DNA from: Rhodocyclaceae bacterium
Lineage (GTDB): Bacteria > Pseudomonadota > Gammaproteobacteria > Burkholderiales > Rhodocyclaceae
Direction of reading: 5' to 3'
Assembly (NCBI GenBank): GCA_023150275.1
Contig: JAKLLG010000008.1
Location: 62,001-126,000 of the forward strand
Length of the DNA: 64,000 nucleotides
Under the pieces are notes generated by a model, which saw nothing but the letters and a program-made list of their open reading frames with translations, had not been told where the DNA came from and ran no database searches. The translations under genes and the position numbers were made by a program. This document shows, piece after piece, positions 1 through 8,426 of the stretch; position 1 is the first letter of the stretch, and each line of letters opens with the position of its first letter.

Positions 1-2224
1 TGGCGATGGCCGCTGTCTGTACCAGCGTGTTGAGCAGCGTCGCGATGCTCGCGGGCATGCTTCCTGGCTTGCGCGCATAGACCGCGAAAGTGCCGAGAAC
101 GCTGCCGTCGGCATCCAGAATGGGGATCGACCAGCATGCCGCCAGGCCATGCGCGTGCGCCAGTCCCGCGTAATCGCGCCACAGCGGGTCGCTGGCGATG
201 TCATCGACGAGGACGGTTGTGCGGCGAAACGCCGCCGTTCCGCAAGACCCGGCACCCTCACCGATCGCAGCGCCGTCGATCGCGCGGCTATAGGCGTCGG
301 GAAGGCTGGGTGCGGCGCCGTGGCGCAAATGCGCGCCGTCGTCGTCGAGCAGAAGGATCGACACCAGCACTCCCTCGTGTTGCGCCTCGGCGAGTCTGGC
401 GAGTTCGTGCAGTGTCTCGTTGAGCGCAACATTCGATGCGATGCCGGCGAGAATCCGGTTGTGGCCGAGGATCAGATCGCGGTTTTTCTGGTCGGTGGTG
501 ATGTCGTTGAGGATTGCCGAAACGAGCGTCCGGCCGCCGACACGCACGATGCTGGCGGCAATGCGCGCGATCTGGATCGAGCCATCCTTGCGGCAATGAC
601 GGTTTTCGAAGGTTACATTGCGCTGTTCGAGAATCACCGCCATCTTGTCGCGCACCCACTGTTCGCTCCAGTCGACCTGAATGTCCGGCAGACGCATGCC
701 GGCGAACTCCTCCAGCGTATAACCGAGGCTGCGGCAGCCCGCCTCGTTGTACTCGACAAAGGCGAGCGTCGCCGGGTCGATCAGGAAGATGCCGTCGCCG
801 GCGTTGGTCACCAGCGTGCGATAGAGTTCCTCGCTGGCAGCCATCGCCAGTCGTGCCTGCTCGCGCTCCGTGATATTGACGATGTAGACCAGGAGATGGG
901 GTTCGTTATCGAGCTCGATCACCTTGGCCGACAGGCTGATGTCATAGCGCTTGCCGGTGCTGCTGATGCCGGTACTGACGAAATCGCTGACGCTACCCTG
1001 TTCGCGGATGATCTCGACCATCCGCTTGCGGTCGGCGGCGTTGCCCCATAACCCCGCTTCGACCGTGGTCTTGCCGACCAGTTGTTCGCGCGGCCACTCG
1101 TACTCGACGAGCATGCGTTCATTGACCTCGACGATCTGGCCGTCGGAGAGCCTCGTGATGCAGGCCGACACGGGCGCCGACTGGAAGGCCATCGAGAAGC
1201 GCGTTTGCAGCTTCTGCAGGCTGAGTTCGGTGTTCTTCTTGTCGGTCTGATCCAGAACGAAGGCGAGTACGTAAGCGCGGCCATCGACGTTAACGATGCT
1301 GGCGGTGACTGTCACGAAGTGGGGGTAGCCGTGCCGGTCGAGCAGTACCGTTTCGAAGTCGCGGATGCTGCCCTTTTCAATCAGCGTGCGCCGATATTCG
1401 CTGCGCAGCTCCGGATCTGGCCACAGGCCCATTTCGACCGAGCTGTGTCCGCGCAACTCGTCCATGCTCCAGCCGAACAGATCGACGTAGGTGTCGTTGA
1501 CCTCCTCGAAAACCCCGCCGTCGAGGGAGGTTACGGAAATCGCTGCCGGGCTGGCGTTGAAGGCGGCGGTTGAGCGTCCGAGCGAGGCCTGCATTTCGAG
1601 TTCGCGCTGATAGCGGCTGGTGATGTCGCGGCCGATGCCGAGCACGCCGATCAGGGTGCCATCCGTCGCGAAAACCGGCGTCTTCGTTGTGAGCACGAGT
1701 TCACGGTGGCCATCACCGGCAAATGTCAGCCATTCCTCGTTACTCAGCGGCGTGCCGGCGCTGGCGGCCGCAAGGTCACGTTCGCGCAGGGCTGCAGCGA
1801 CTTCTCCGGGTAGCAGTTCGTGGTCGGTACGGCCGATGATGCGCTCCGGCGGCAGGCCGAAGAGGCGCGCGGCGCGCTCGTTGCACTCCAGATAGCGGCC
1901 CTCCGCATCCTTCAGCCAGAGCATGTCCGGCAGCGCCGCGATCAGCGTGCGCTGCAGGGATTCGCTGCGATCGGCGTGCTCTTCCTCGTCACGCAGACGC
2001 ACGAACAGTCGCTGCAGCAGCCAGGCGAGCAGTGCGCCGGTGATCGCGATGAACAGCCAGCCCTTGATTGTCTGCAGGCGCAGCTGGAGCCGGGCATCGT
2101 CGGTCAGTAACTCGACGACGCCATCCGAAAGCAGAATCCAGAGCGTGCCGAAAACGAGGTAGGGGAGGACAACGCGGCCGATCGCTTTCCATGCGGATGA
2201 CAAACGGGTAACTGGCCTCGACAT
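1..2224 (-). CDS. Multi-PAS/GAF membrane sensor protein (C-terminus beyond window)
   Basis: The reading frame is open from an ATG at 2224 down to the window edge, about 741 codons, so the output domain is missing. Two hydrophobic stretches (about residues 17-33 and 55-72) flank a short periplasmic loop, in the style of small N-terminal membrane anchors of PAS sensors. Four PAS-type segments follow (about 90-205, 210-330, 335-450, 455-575), the first with the typical LWLKDAEGRYLECN opening, then a GAF-like domain from about residue 590 (ILLLDDDGAHLRHGAAPSLP). Family knowledge says such proteins end in a histidine kinase or a GGDEF/EAL output; which one cannot be seen here. Its start lies 7 bases after the stop of the HD-GYP regulator gene, so both are probably one transcript. 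Sensing role is inferred from domains; ligand unknown. Confidence 0.85.
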   Translation of the reverse strand, partial: MSRPVTRLSSAWKAIGRVVLPYLVFGTLWILLSDGVVELLTDDARLQLRLQTIKGWLFIAITGALLAWLLQRLFVRLRDEEEHADRSESLQRTLIAALPDMLWLKDAEGRYLECNERAARLFGLPPERIIGRTDHELLPGEVAAALRERDLAAASAGTPLSNEEWLTFAGDGHRELVLTTKTPVFATDGTLIGVLGIGRDITSRYQRELEMQASLGRSTAAFNASPAAISVTSLDGGVFEEVNDTYVDLFGWSMDELRGHSSVEMGLWPDPELRSEYRRTLIEKGSIRDFETVLLDRHGYPHFVTVTASIVNVDGRAYVLAFVLDQTDKKNTELSLQKLQTRFSMAFQSAPVSACITRLSDGQIVEVNERMLVEYEWPREQLVGKTTVEAGLWGNAADRKRMVEIIREQGSVSDFVSTGISSTGKRYDISLSAKVIELDNEPHLLVYIVNITEREQARLAMAASEELYRTLVTNAGDGIFLIDPATLAFVEYNEAGCRSLGYTLEEFAGMRLPDIQVDWSEQWVRDKMAVILEQRNVTFENRHCRKDGSIQIARIAASIVRVGGRTLVSAILNDITTDQKNRDLILGHNRILAGIASNVALNETLHELARLAEAQHEGVLVSILLLDDDGAHLRHGAAPSLPDAYSRAIDGAAIGEGAGSCGTAAFRRTTVLVDDIASDPLWRDYAGLAHAHGLAACWSIPILDADGSVLGTFAVYARKPGSMPASIATLLNTLVQTAAIA

Positions 2225-2231
2225 CGCGATT

Positions 2232-3341
2232 TCAATCCTGTTCGTCGTCAGAGAAACGTGTCGCGATTTCGGAGAAAGTACCCGAGCGGCGGACGAAGGC
2301 GTCGACGATGTCCGGATCGAAGTGTGTGCCGCGTCCCTCTATGATGATTGCCGATGCCTCCGCCAGCGGCATCGGCGGCTTATAAACACGGCGACTGATC
2401 AGCGCATCGAAAACGTCGGCCAGCGCCATCAGACGCGCCGAGATCGGGATGGAATCACCGGAAAGGCCGTCCGGGTAGCCGCTGCCATCCCATTTTTCGT
2501 GATGATGGCGGGCGATTTCCTTGGCGATGGCCAGGAATTCAACGGTCTCCTCGGCATCCTTTTCTGCAGCCTCGATCGCATCGTGGCCAAGCCGGGCATG
2601 CGTCTGCATGATGGCCCATTCGTCGGCAGTCAGCTTGCCCGGCTTCAACAGCACATGATCCGGGATGCCGACCTTGCCGATGTCGTGCAAGGGCGCCGAG
2701 CGTACCAGCAGATCGATGGTGTGCGGCTGAAGGTAGTTCGCAAAGCGCTGGTGTGCGCGCAGATCCTCGGCGAGCGTGCGCACATAGCCTTGCGTGCGCC
2801 GCAGGTGGTTGCCGGTTTCCGGGTCACGCGTTTCGGCGAGGCGGGCCAGCGCATGAATGCTGACCTCTTGAATGATCTGGTTTTGCCGCATGCGGCGGAC
2901 GACTTCGGCTTCCAGGTAGCTGTTTTCGTTGCGCAGCAATTCCCGCGCATGCTTCAGTTCGAGGTGGGTACGTATCCGGGCCTGGACGATGGTTGGACGA
3001 ATCGGCTTGGTGATGTAATCGACGGCACCGAGATCCAGCCCGCGTTCCTCGTCCTCGATCGCATCGAGTGCAGTGACGAAAATGACAGGAACGTCGGCAG
3101 TCCGCGCATCTGCGCGCAACTCCGCGAGAACGTCGAAGCCATCCATCTCGGGCATCATCACGTCGAGCAGGATCAGATCGGGAGGCGATTCGCCGAAGGC
3201 GATCTGCAGCGCGCGCCGGCCGCTGGTGGCGGCGCGGACGCGCCAGTACGGCTGCAGCACCTCGCTCAGCACGGCCAGATTTTCCGGCGTATCGTCGACG
3301 ATCAGAATCGTTGCTTGCAGGCTGTTATGGTCATTGCTCAT
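2232..3341 (-). CDS. Response regulator with HD-GYP phosphodiesterase domain
   Basis: A 369-residue two-domain protein. Residues 10-125 form a CheY-like receiver with the phospho-acceptor Asp60 (LILLDVMMPEMDGFD) and the conserved lysine in TKP. Residues 155-350 form an HD-GYP domain with HDIGK at 219-223, HHHEKWDGSGYPDG near 280 and the GYP motif written as GYP. HD-GYP enzymes with these residues hydrolyse cyclic di-GMP. The ATG at 3341 (MSNDHNS) was preferred over an upstream in-frame ATG at 3401 because the receiver fold begins ten residues later. It precedes the PAS/GAF sensor gene by 7 bases, so phosphorelay or shared c-di-GMP control with that sensor is likely but inferred. Confidence 0.92.
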   Translation of the reverse strand: MSNDHNSLQATILIVDDTPENLAVLSEVLQPYWRVRAATSGRRALQIAFGESPPDLILLDVMMPEMDGFDVLAELRADARTADVPVIFVTALDAIEDEERGLDLGAVDYITKPIRPTIVQARIRTHLELKHARELLRNENSYLEAEVVRRMRQNQIIQEVSIHALARLAETRDPETGNHLRRTQGYVRTLAEDLRAHQRFANYLQPHTIDLLVRSAPLHDIGKVGIPDHVLLKPGKLTADEWAIMQTHARLGHDAIEAAEKDAEETVEFLAIAKEIARHHHEKWDGSGYPDGLSGDSIPISARLMALADVFDALISRRVYKPPMPLAEASAIIIEGRGTHFDPDIVDAFVRRSGTFSEIATRFSDDEQD

Positions 3342-3496
3342 GATGGCCAAGCATCTCCCCCTCCAAGGTTCGATTATGCACCTGTCGCAAACAGGTGGCA
3401 CCTGCAGGAAATCGTGGCGTCATTCTCTTCCTCTTGCGCAAGGCAGCCGCGCACCTGGCAGAGCAACGCGCTCCACGATTCTTCTGTATGCACGCT

Positions 3497-3721
3497 TCAG
3501 GGCGTATCTGACGCATCGGCGCTGAGCGCCGGCCACAGTGTCCAGCGTCCGCAGGCCGAACGCGCCTTGCGCGCCTCGCCATCCCATGGGCCGCCCCGGC
3601 AGACGCCGCTGCACGTGTCGCTGTCCAACAGGACTGCATCGCGTCGGGCACTCGGGGTACGCAGGCCATCCCAGCGTTCGCAACTGGCGCAGCGCTTCAG
3701 GGTGATGGATTGTTCGCTCAT
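3497..3721 (-). CDS. Small Cys-rich protein of unknown function
   Basis: A 74-residue frame starting MSEQSITLKRC with five cysteines at 11, 14, 37, 41 and 57, arranged CxxC, CxxxC and a lone SACGRW. The spacing and the Trp/Gly-rich setting (CRGGPWDG) suggest a small metal-binding (zinc-ribbon-like) fold. The frame stays open upstream to 4366, but that extension lies antisense to yaeQ and has no family features, so the ATG at 3721 was chosen. It is divergent from yaeQ with 135 bases between starts. No function can be assigned; the call as a real gene rests on the ordered cysteines and composition. Confidence 0.6.
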   Translation of the reverse strand: MSEQSITLKRCASCERWDGLRTPSARRDAVLLDSDTCSGVCRGGPWDGEARKARSACGRWTLWPALSADASDTP

Positions 3722-3856
3722 GTGCGTTCGACCGGAATAAGTGCGATTGGTTTGATGGCGCCTGAAGGCGAGGCTGGATACGGCTTTTGCATTCCCGAAG
3801 CGGCAGCGATGGTGTTTTCCCGGATAATGCGCGTTCTTCGTGAAAGGCGACAAGGC

Positions 3857-4405
3857 ATGGCCCTCAAATCGACCGTCTGCAAGGCGGAACTGCAGATTTC
3901 CGACCTCGACCGTCACTATTACGCTACGCACAACCTGACACTGGCGCGGCACCCCTCGGAGACCGATGAGCGCATGATGGTGCGCCTCTTCGCCTTCGCC
4001 CTGTTCGCGAGCGAGGCGCTGGCCTTTGGCAAGGGGCTGTCGGCAGAGGATGAACCCGATCTCGTCGAATGTGACCGGACCGGGGCGATCGCGCGCTGGA
4101 TCGATGTCGGCCTCCCCGATGAGCGCGCGGTGCGCAAGGCCGCGCATCGCGCCCGGGAGATGGTGTTGTTTGCCTATGGCGGCCGCGTTGCCGAGATGTG
4201 GTGGCAGCAGAACGCCGCAAAGCTCGCGGCGCTCGGCAATCTCACGGTGATTGCCCTGCCGGTGGCGACCAGCGCTGCGCTTGCGGCAATGGCCGGACGC
4301 ACGATGCGCTTCTCGGTGACGCTTCAGGACGGTGCCGTCTGGTTTGCCGACGATGCCGGGAATCACGAGTTGTCGCTCGAATTCCTGAAGCGCGCCGCCG
4401 TCTGA
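3857..4405 (+). CDS. yaeQ: YaeQ family protein
   Basis: The 182-residue product begins MALKSTVCKAELQISD and matches the YaeQ family in length and in the conserved N-terminal strand pattern, the RHPSETDERMM motif (about residues 32-42) and the WIDVGLPDE segment. YaeQ proteins have a PD-(D/E)XK nuclease-like fold; their cellular role is not firmly established. The frame is open 147 bases further upstream but the family start is the ATG at 3857. It ends six bases before the convergent YitT-type gene, leaving no room for a separate terminator. Confidence 0.93.
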   Translation: MALKSTVCKAELQISDLDRHYYATHNLTLARHPSETDERMMVRLFAFALFASEALAFGKGLSAEDEPDLVECDRTGAIARWIDVGLPDERAVRKAAHRAREMVLFAYGGRVAEMWWQQNAAKLAALGNLTVIALPVATSAALAAMAGRTMRFSVTLQDGAVWFADDAGNHELSLEFLKRAAV

Positions 4406-4411
4406 GACGGC

Positions 4412-5011
4412 CTACTGACCGAAGTAGCGTCCCGGCCGGTGGTTGATGCTGAGCACCAGGTTCAGCATGAAGGCGCCGAGGATAGAGAGCGCCACCTTGT
4501 CCGGATCGACGATGAAGAGGGCGCCGGCGACGATGACGCCGTCGGCCGCCATCTGCACGTTGCCGGCACGCCAGCCCCTGGCCTTCTGCAGGTAGATGGC
4601 GAGTACGCCGAGGCCGCCGAGGCTGGCTTGGTGGCGGATCAGCATGAGCAGGCCGGCGCCGGCCAGCAGTCCGCCGAGGATCGCGGCGAAGAGCGGATGG
4701 ATGCGTTCGACGACGATCCACTGCGGCAGCAGTTCGCTGTACAGCGAAAGCAGGCCGACGGCGCAGAAGGTCTTGAAGGTGAAGCCCTTGCCCAGCGCCT
4801 TCAGGCCGAATGCGTAGAACGGAATGTTGATCAGGAAATAGAGCAGGCCGAAGGGCTGGCCCGTGGCATAGTGCGCGAGGAAGGTGACGCCGGCCGTGCC
4901 GCCGGTGAGCAGTCCGGCCTGCCGGAAGAGGACGATGGCGAGGGCGAAGAGCAGGGTGCCGGTGGCGATGGCCTGCGCGTCCTCGAACCAGTGGTGGCGA
5001 TCGGAAGTCAT
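4412..5011 (-). CDS. YitT family membrane protein
   Basis: A 199-residue, strongly hydrophobic protein with about five to six membrane spans (first near 13-33), including the family-typical LLTGGTAGVTFLAHY segment and a late GGLGVLAIYLQKARGW stretch. This matches the DUF161/YitT group of inner-membrane proteins, here without the C-terminal cytoplasmic DUF2179 domain found in many members, so it is a short form. Transport substrate is unknown. It is divergent from slyX, with only 17 bases between the two starts. Confidence 0.85.
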   Translation of the reverse strand: MTSDRHHWFEDAQAIATGTLLFALAIVLFRQAGLLTGGTAGVTFLAHYATGQPFGLLYFLINIPFYAFGLKALGKGFTFKTFCAVGLLSLYSELLPQWIVVERIHPLFAAILGGLLAGAGLLMLIRHQASLGGLGVLAIYLQKARGWRAGNVQMAADGVIVAGALFIVDPDKVALSILGAFMLNLVLSINHRPGRYFGQ

Positions 5012-5028
5012 TGGAACGGAATCAACCC

Positions 5029-5244
5029 ATGCAAACGGATATCGAAAAACGCGTCGAGGAACTCGAAATCAAGGCGGCCTTCGCCGAGGATCTGGTCGAA
5101 ACGCTGAACCGCACGGTCTTCCGGCAGCAGGAACAGATCGAGGTGCTGCAGCGCCAGCTCGACGACCTGCGTCGGCAGGTGCAGTCCATGCCGGCCGGCG
5201 GTGCGCCGACCAGCCTGCGCGACGAGATTCCGCCGCATTACTGA
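5029..5244 (+). CDS. slyX: SlyX family protein
   Basis: The 71-residue product (MQTDIEKRVEELEIK) is almost entirely a heptad coiled coil to about residue 52, followed by a short Pro/Gly linker and the SlyX signature end SLRDEIPPHY. Length and C-terminal tail match the SlyX family; the function is poorly known. The ATG at 5029 was preferred over one at 5011 because the family begins here and because the upstream codons overlap the start of the divergent YitT gene. Confidence 0.9.
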   Translation: MQTDIEKRVEELEIKAAFAEDLVETLNRTVFRQQEQIEVLQRQLDDLRRQVQSMPAGGAPTSLRDEIPPHY

Positions 5245-5265
5245 GCCTCGCTCGGTGAGTAAAAC

Positions 5266-5363
5266 CCGTTCGTGGTGAGCCTGTCGAACCATGAGCGGCG
5301 TCGCGCCGTTCCTTCCCCTTCGACCAAGCTCGGGACAGGCTTCGACAGGCTCGGGACGAACGG
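5266..5363. repeat. Dispersed palindromic repeat element (REP/MITE-like)
   Basis: Between slyX and the U32 gene lies an inverted repeat: 5266-5290 (starting CCGTTCGTGGTGAGCCTG) pairs with 5339-5363 (ending GGCTCGGGACGAACGG). Inside are two direct copies of a related unit, 5318-5336 and 5340-5356, each of the form CTTCGAC-(AA/GG)-CTCGGGAC. The same core recurs at about 53600-53640. Such elements with GTTCG/CGAAC ends and AGCCTGTCGAA cores are common between genes in betaproteobacteria. Placed between a plus-strand gene end and a minus-strand gene end, it could also serve as a transcription barrier. Confidence 0.75.
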
Positions 5364-5398
5364 ATTTTGTGCCAGCGGGAAAGTTTTTCCACGCAGCA

Positions 5399-7396
5399 TC
5401 AAGAATCGGCCCCCGGCCGCTGCCGGTGAAACACCAGCGGCGCCGCGACCACGCTCGGCGGCGGCGATTTCAGGATGTGCTTCTTCATCTTGCCGACCAC
5501 GTGCATCTCGCACGGCCGGCAGTCGAAGCGCAGCGTGTATTTCTCGCCACCGGAAACCAGCGTCATCGGCTCGGCGCGTACCTGCCCCTGTACACCGGTG
5601 ACGCCCTTGGCCTGCTTCGGGCACAGGTTGAACGAGAAGCGCAGGCAGTGCTTGGTCACCATCAGCGACACCTCGCCGTCCTCCTCGTGCGCCTCGAAGG
5701 CCGCATCCATCAGCTTGACGCCGTGCTTCGCGTAGAAGGCGCGGGCCTTGTCGTTGTAGATGTTGGCGAGGTAGGAGAGCGATTCCTCGGGGTAGGCGAC
5801 CGGCGGCTCGACCGGCGCCTTCCGCGGCGGGCGGTGGTAGGCGGCGGCGCGCGCCGCTTCCAGCGCGGCGACGGCGTCGCGGCGCAGGCCGTTGATGGCG
5901 GAGGCCGGAATGAACCACGGCTGCGACAGTTGCAGGTCGATGCGGCGGGCGGCGAACAGCGTTGCACCGAGCTTGCCGAGGTTCTCGCGCAGCGTCGCCT
6001 CGGTTTTCCCGGGGTTCGTCGCCGGCGATTTCTCCGTCGCCAGTTGTGCCGTGGCCGACACGCCTTCCTCATCCGTCAGCGTCAGCGCGAAGCCGTCGGC
6101 GGTTTCGCCCAGCGATAGGTCGATGCCGACACGGCGCTCCGCCGATTTCTTCGTCAGCAGCAGTTCCCAGGCGTGGTCGCCATTGCGGTTGATCGCCGTG
6201 CCGGGCTTGAAGCCGGGCAGGTCGGCGATGGCGACGTTGGGCGTGATGCGCCAGACCTCGCCGCGCTGTTCGGCGACGTTCACCGGCACGCCGAATACCT
6301 CGCGCTTGTGCATGTAGTTGAGCCCGTCGCCGTTGGCCAGCGGTTCGTTCGCGGCCATCTCGAACCAGTCCGGCCCGAGCTTCGTCACCGTGCCGATCGG
6401 CAGGCCCACGAATTTCGGCGAATCGAAGGCCCCGATGTCCGTCTTGCGTTCATTGACGAAGTAGTCGGTGGTGCCGCGGTGGAAGGTCTTGTCCGGGTCC
6501 GGCGTGAAGAAGAGGGTGGTCCGCCCCGAGGACGCGGCCCGGAGTGCCGGCAAATGCGCCGCATGCCCTTCCATGATCCGGTCCAGCTCGCGCCGGTAGT
6601 GGCCGGTGATGTTCTTCACGTAGCCGAGGTCCTTGTAGCGGCCCTCGATCTTGAAGCTGCGGATGCCGGCGTCGATCAGCGCCGCCAGGTTGTGCGTCTG
6701 GTTGTTGTCCTTCATCGACAGCAGGTGCTTCTCGAAGGCGACGACGCGACCCTGGTCGTCCGATAGCGTGTAGGGCAGGCGGCAGTCCTGCGAGCAGTCG
6801 CCGCGGTTGGCGCTGCGCTCGGTGTGCGCGTGGCTGATGTAGCACTGGCCGGAGAAGGCGACGCAGAGCGCGCCGTGGATGAAGAACTCCAGCGTCACGT
6901 CGTCCGCCGCCGTTGCCTCGCGGATGGCGCGGATCTGCGCCAGCGACAGTTCGCGCGCCAGCACCATCTGCGAGAAGCCGACCTGGCCGAGGAATTTCGC
7001 CTTCTCGACCGTGCGGATGTCGCTCTGCGTCGAGGCATGCAGTTCGATCGGCGGCAGGTCGATCTCAAGCAGGCCCATGTCCTGCACGATCAGCGCATCG
7101 GCGCCGGCGTTCCAGACTTCCCACGCGATGCGCCGCGCTTCTTCCAGCTCGTTGTCGTGCAGGATGGTGTTCAGCGCCACCAGCACGCGGGCGTTGTAGC
7201 GGTGCGCGTGTTCGGCGAGCGCCGCGATCTCGCCGATCTCGTTGCCGGCGTTGGCGCGCGCGCCGAAGGCCGGGCCTCCGATATAGACGGCGTCGGCGCC
7301 GTGGTTGATGGCCTCGATGCCGAACTCGCCGGTCTTGGCCGGGGCGAGGAGTTCGATTCGTTCAAGCTTTTCAGGAGGCTGCACGGTGGCGGACAT
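5399..7396 (-). CDS. Peptidase U32 family protein, RlhA (YdcP)-like
   Basis: The 665-residue product begins MSATVQPPEKLERIELLAPA. It carries the U32 barrel signature (AINHGADAVYIGGPAFGAR near 30), the EFFIHGALCVAFSGQCY motif and the conserved cysteines of SANRGDCSQDCRLPY, then SFKIEGRYKDLGYVKN. The length fits the long U32 branch of E. coli RlhA/YdcP (about 650 residues), needed for hydroxylation of 23S rRNA C2501, rather than the shorter TrhP/YegQ branch; this assignment is by length and layout only. The cysteines suggest an iron-sulfur cluster, as known in the family. The frame is open upstream to 7804 across the HDOD gene; the ATG at 7396 is the family start. Confidence 0.85.
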   Translation of the reverse strand: MSATVQPPEKLERIELLAPAKTGEFGIEAINHGADAVYIGGPAFGARANAGNEIGEIAALAEHAHRYNARVLVALNTILHDNELEEARRIAWEVWNAGADALIVQDMGLLEIDLPPIELHASTQSDIRTVEKAKFLGQVGFSQMVLARELSLAQIRAIREATAADDVTLEFFIHGALCVAFSGQCYISHAHTERSANRGDCSQDCRLPYTLSDDQGRVVAFEKHLLSMKDNNQTHNLAALIDAGIRSFKIEGRYKDLGYVKNITGHYRRELDRIMEGHAAHLPALRAASSGRTTLFFTPDPDKTFHRGTTDYFVNERKTDIGAFDSPKFVGLPIGTVTKLGPDWFEMAANEPLANGDGLNYMHKREVFGVPVNVAEQRGEVWRITPNVAIADLPGFKPGTAINRNGDHAWELLLTKKSAERRVGIDLSLGETADGFALTLTDEEGVSATAQLATEKSPATNPGKTEATLRENLGKLGATLFAARRIDLQLSQPWFIPASAINGLRRDAVAALEAARAAAYHRPPRKAPVEPPVAYPEESLSYLANIYNDKARAFYAKHGVKLMDAAFEAHEEDGEVSLMVTKHCLRFSFNLCPKQAKGVTGVQGQVRAEPMTLVSGGEKYTLRFDCRPCEMHVVGKMKKHILKSPPPSVVAAPLVFHRQRPGADS

Positions 7397-7553
7397 GGGG
7401 GCTGCGGTGGCCTGTGTTACGGGATATGGAGGGAAGGGCGCGAAATGGCGGGGCGATCGCGTCTGCGGCGCCATTTTACTCCCGCCGCGATACTGCCGTC
7501 GCGCGGCGGCTGTGCGAGAATGTGGCGGCCGTTGAACCTTTGAGATTCTGCTC

Positions 7554-8426
7554 ATGGATGACAATCCACAACTAGACAAGACCGCGGATGCGCTGAAGGC
7601 GCAACGTTTCCACATGTTGGAGGACATCGCTCGCGAATTGTCCGCCGGCGATATTTCGTTTCCAACCTGCTTCGATGCCGCACTGCAGGTGCGCAATGTG
7701 CTCAAGGATGCCAACGTATCGCTGCGCGCGGTGGCGCAGGTGGTCAGCCTTGAGCCGCTGGTGGTCACCAAACTGCTGCGTATCGCCAACTCGGTGACGC
7801 ACAATCAGTCGGGCAAGCTGATCGTCGATGTCGAATCCGCGCTCAACCGTCTCGGGATTGAGGCAGCACGCTCGATTGCGCTCGCCGTGGCAATGGATCA
7901 ATTGCTGCGTTCCAGGGATCTGAGCGCGTTTGCCGATCTTTCAAAGGATCTGTGGACGCATGTGCTGCGTACCGCGGCGGCGGCCAGCGTACTGGCGCGG
8001 ACGCATACGCGGATCAATCGCGACGATGCGATGCTGGCCGGGCTGGTGCACGATCTCGGCGCCTTCTACATGCTCTACCGTGCCGCGCAGTACGAAGAGC
8101 TGCGCATTCGCCCGGATACCGTCCGCCACTTGATCGTGCAATGGCATGAAAGTATCGGCGAGTCGCTGATGACGGTGCTTGGCCTACCCGAACACATCAT
8201 TGCGGCGGTGCGCGAGCATGATCAGCCGCGCCCGCCGGTGGGTGAACTACGCACGCTGTCCGACGTGATCTATGTGGCGAACATGCTGGCCGGCGGAATC
8301 GAGGAGTGGTCGCGCACGGGAACCCTCCTTGCAGAGCAGCATCCCGAACTCCTGAACGAGGCCTACGTTGCTTGTCTTGGCGACATTGAAACCGAGTTTC
8401 AGTCGCTCAAAGGGGCGCTGTCCTGA
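7554..8426 (+). CDS. HDOD domain protein
   Basis: A 290-residue soluble protein whose residues about 20-225 form an HDOD domain: the FPTCFDAALQVRNVLKD helix, VTKLLRIANS, and the degenerate HD segment MLAGLVHDLGAFYML. HDOD proteins resemble HD-domain phosphohydrolases but usually act in signalling rather than catalysis, often in c-di-GMP or stress circuits. No receiver or second output domain is present. The start ATG at 7554 is 157 bases from the divergent U32 gene. Its last 28 bases overlap the end of convergent ampG on the other strand. Confidence 0.9.
   Translation: MDDNPQLDKTADALKAQRFHMLEDIARELSAGDISFPTCFDAALQVRNVLKDANVSLRAVAQVVSLEPLVVTKLLRIANSVTHNQSGKLIVDVESALNRLGIEAARSIALAVAMDQLLRSRDLSAFADLSKDLWTHVLRTAAAASVLARTHTRINRDDAMLAGLVHDLGAFYMLYRAAQYEELRIRPDTVRHLIVQWHESIGESLMTVLGLPEHIIAAVREHDQPRPPVGELRTLSDVIYVANMLAGGIEEWSRTGTLLAEQHPELLNEAYVACLGDIETEFQSLKGALS

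Noticed and set aside
149..1051. A 300-codon plus-strand frame at the left edge
   Set aside because: Antisense to the PAS/GAF sensor, whose minus-strand frame shows real PAS domains.
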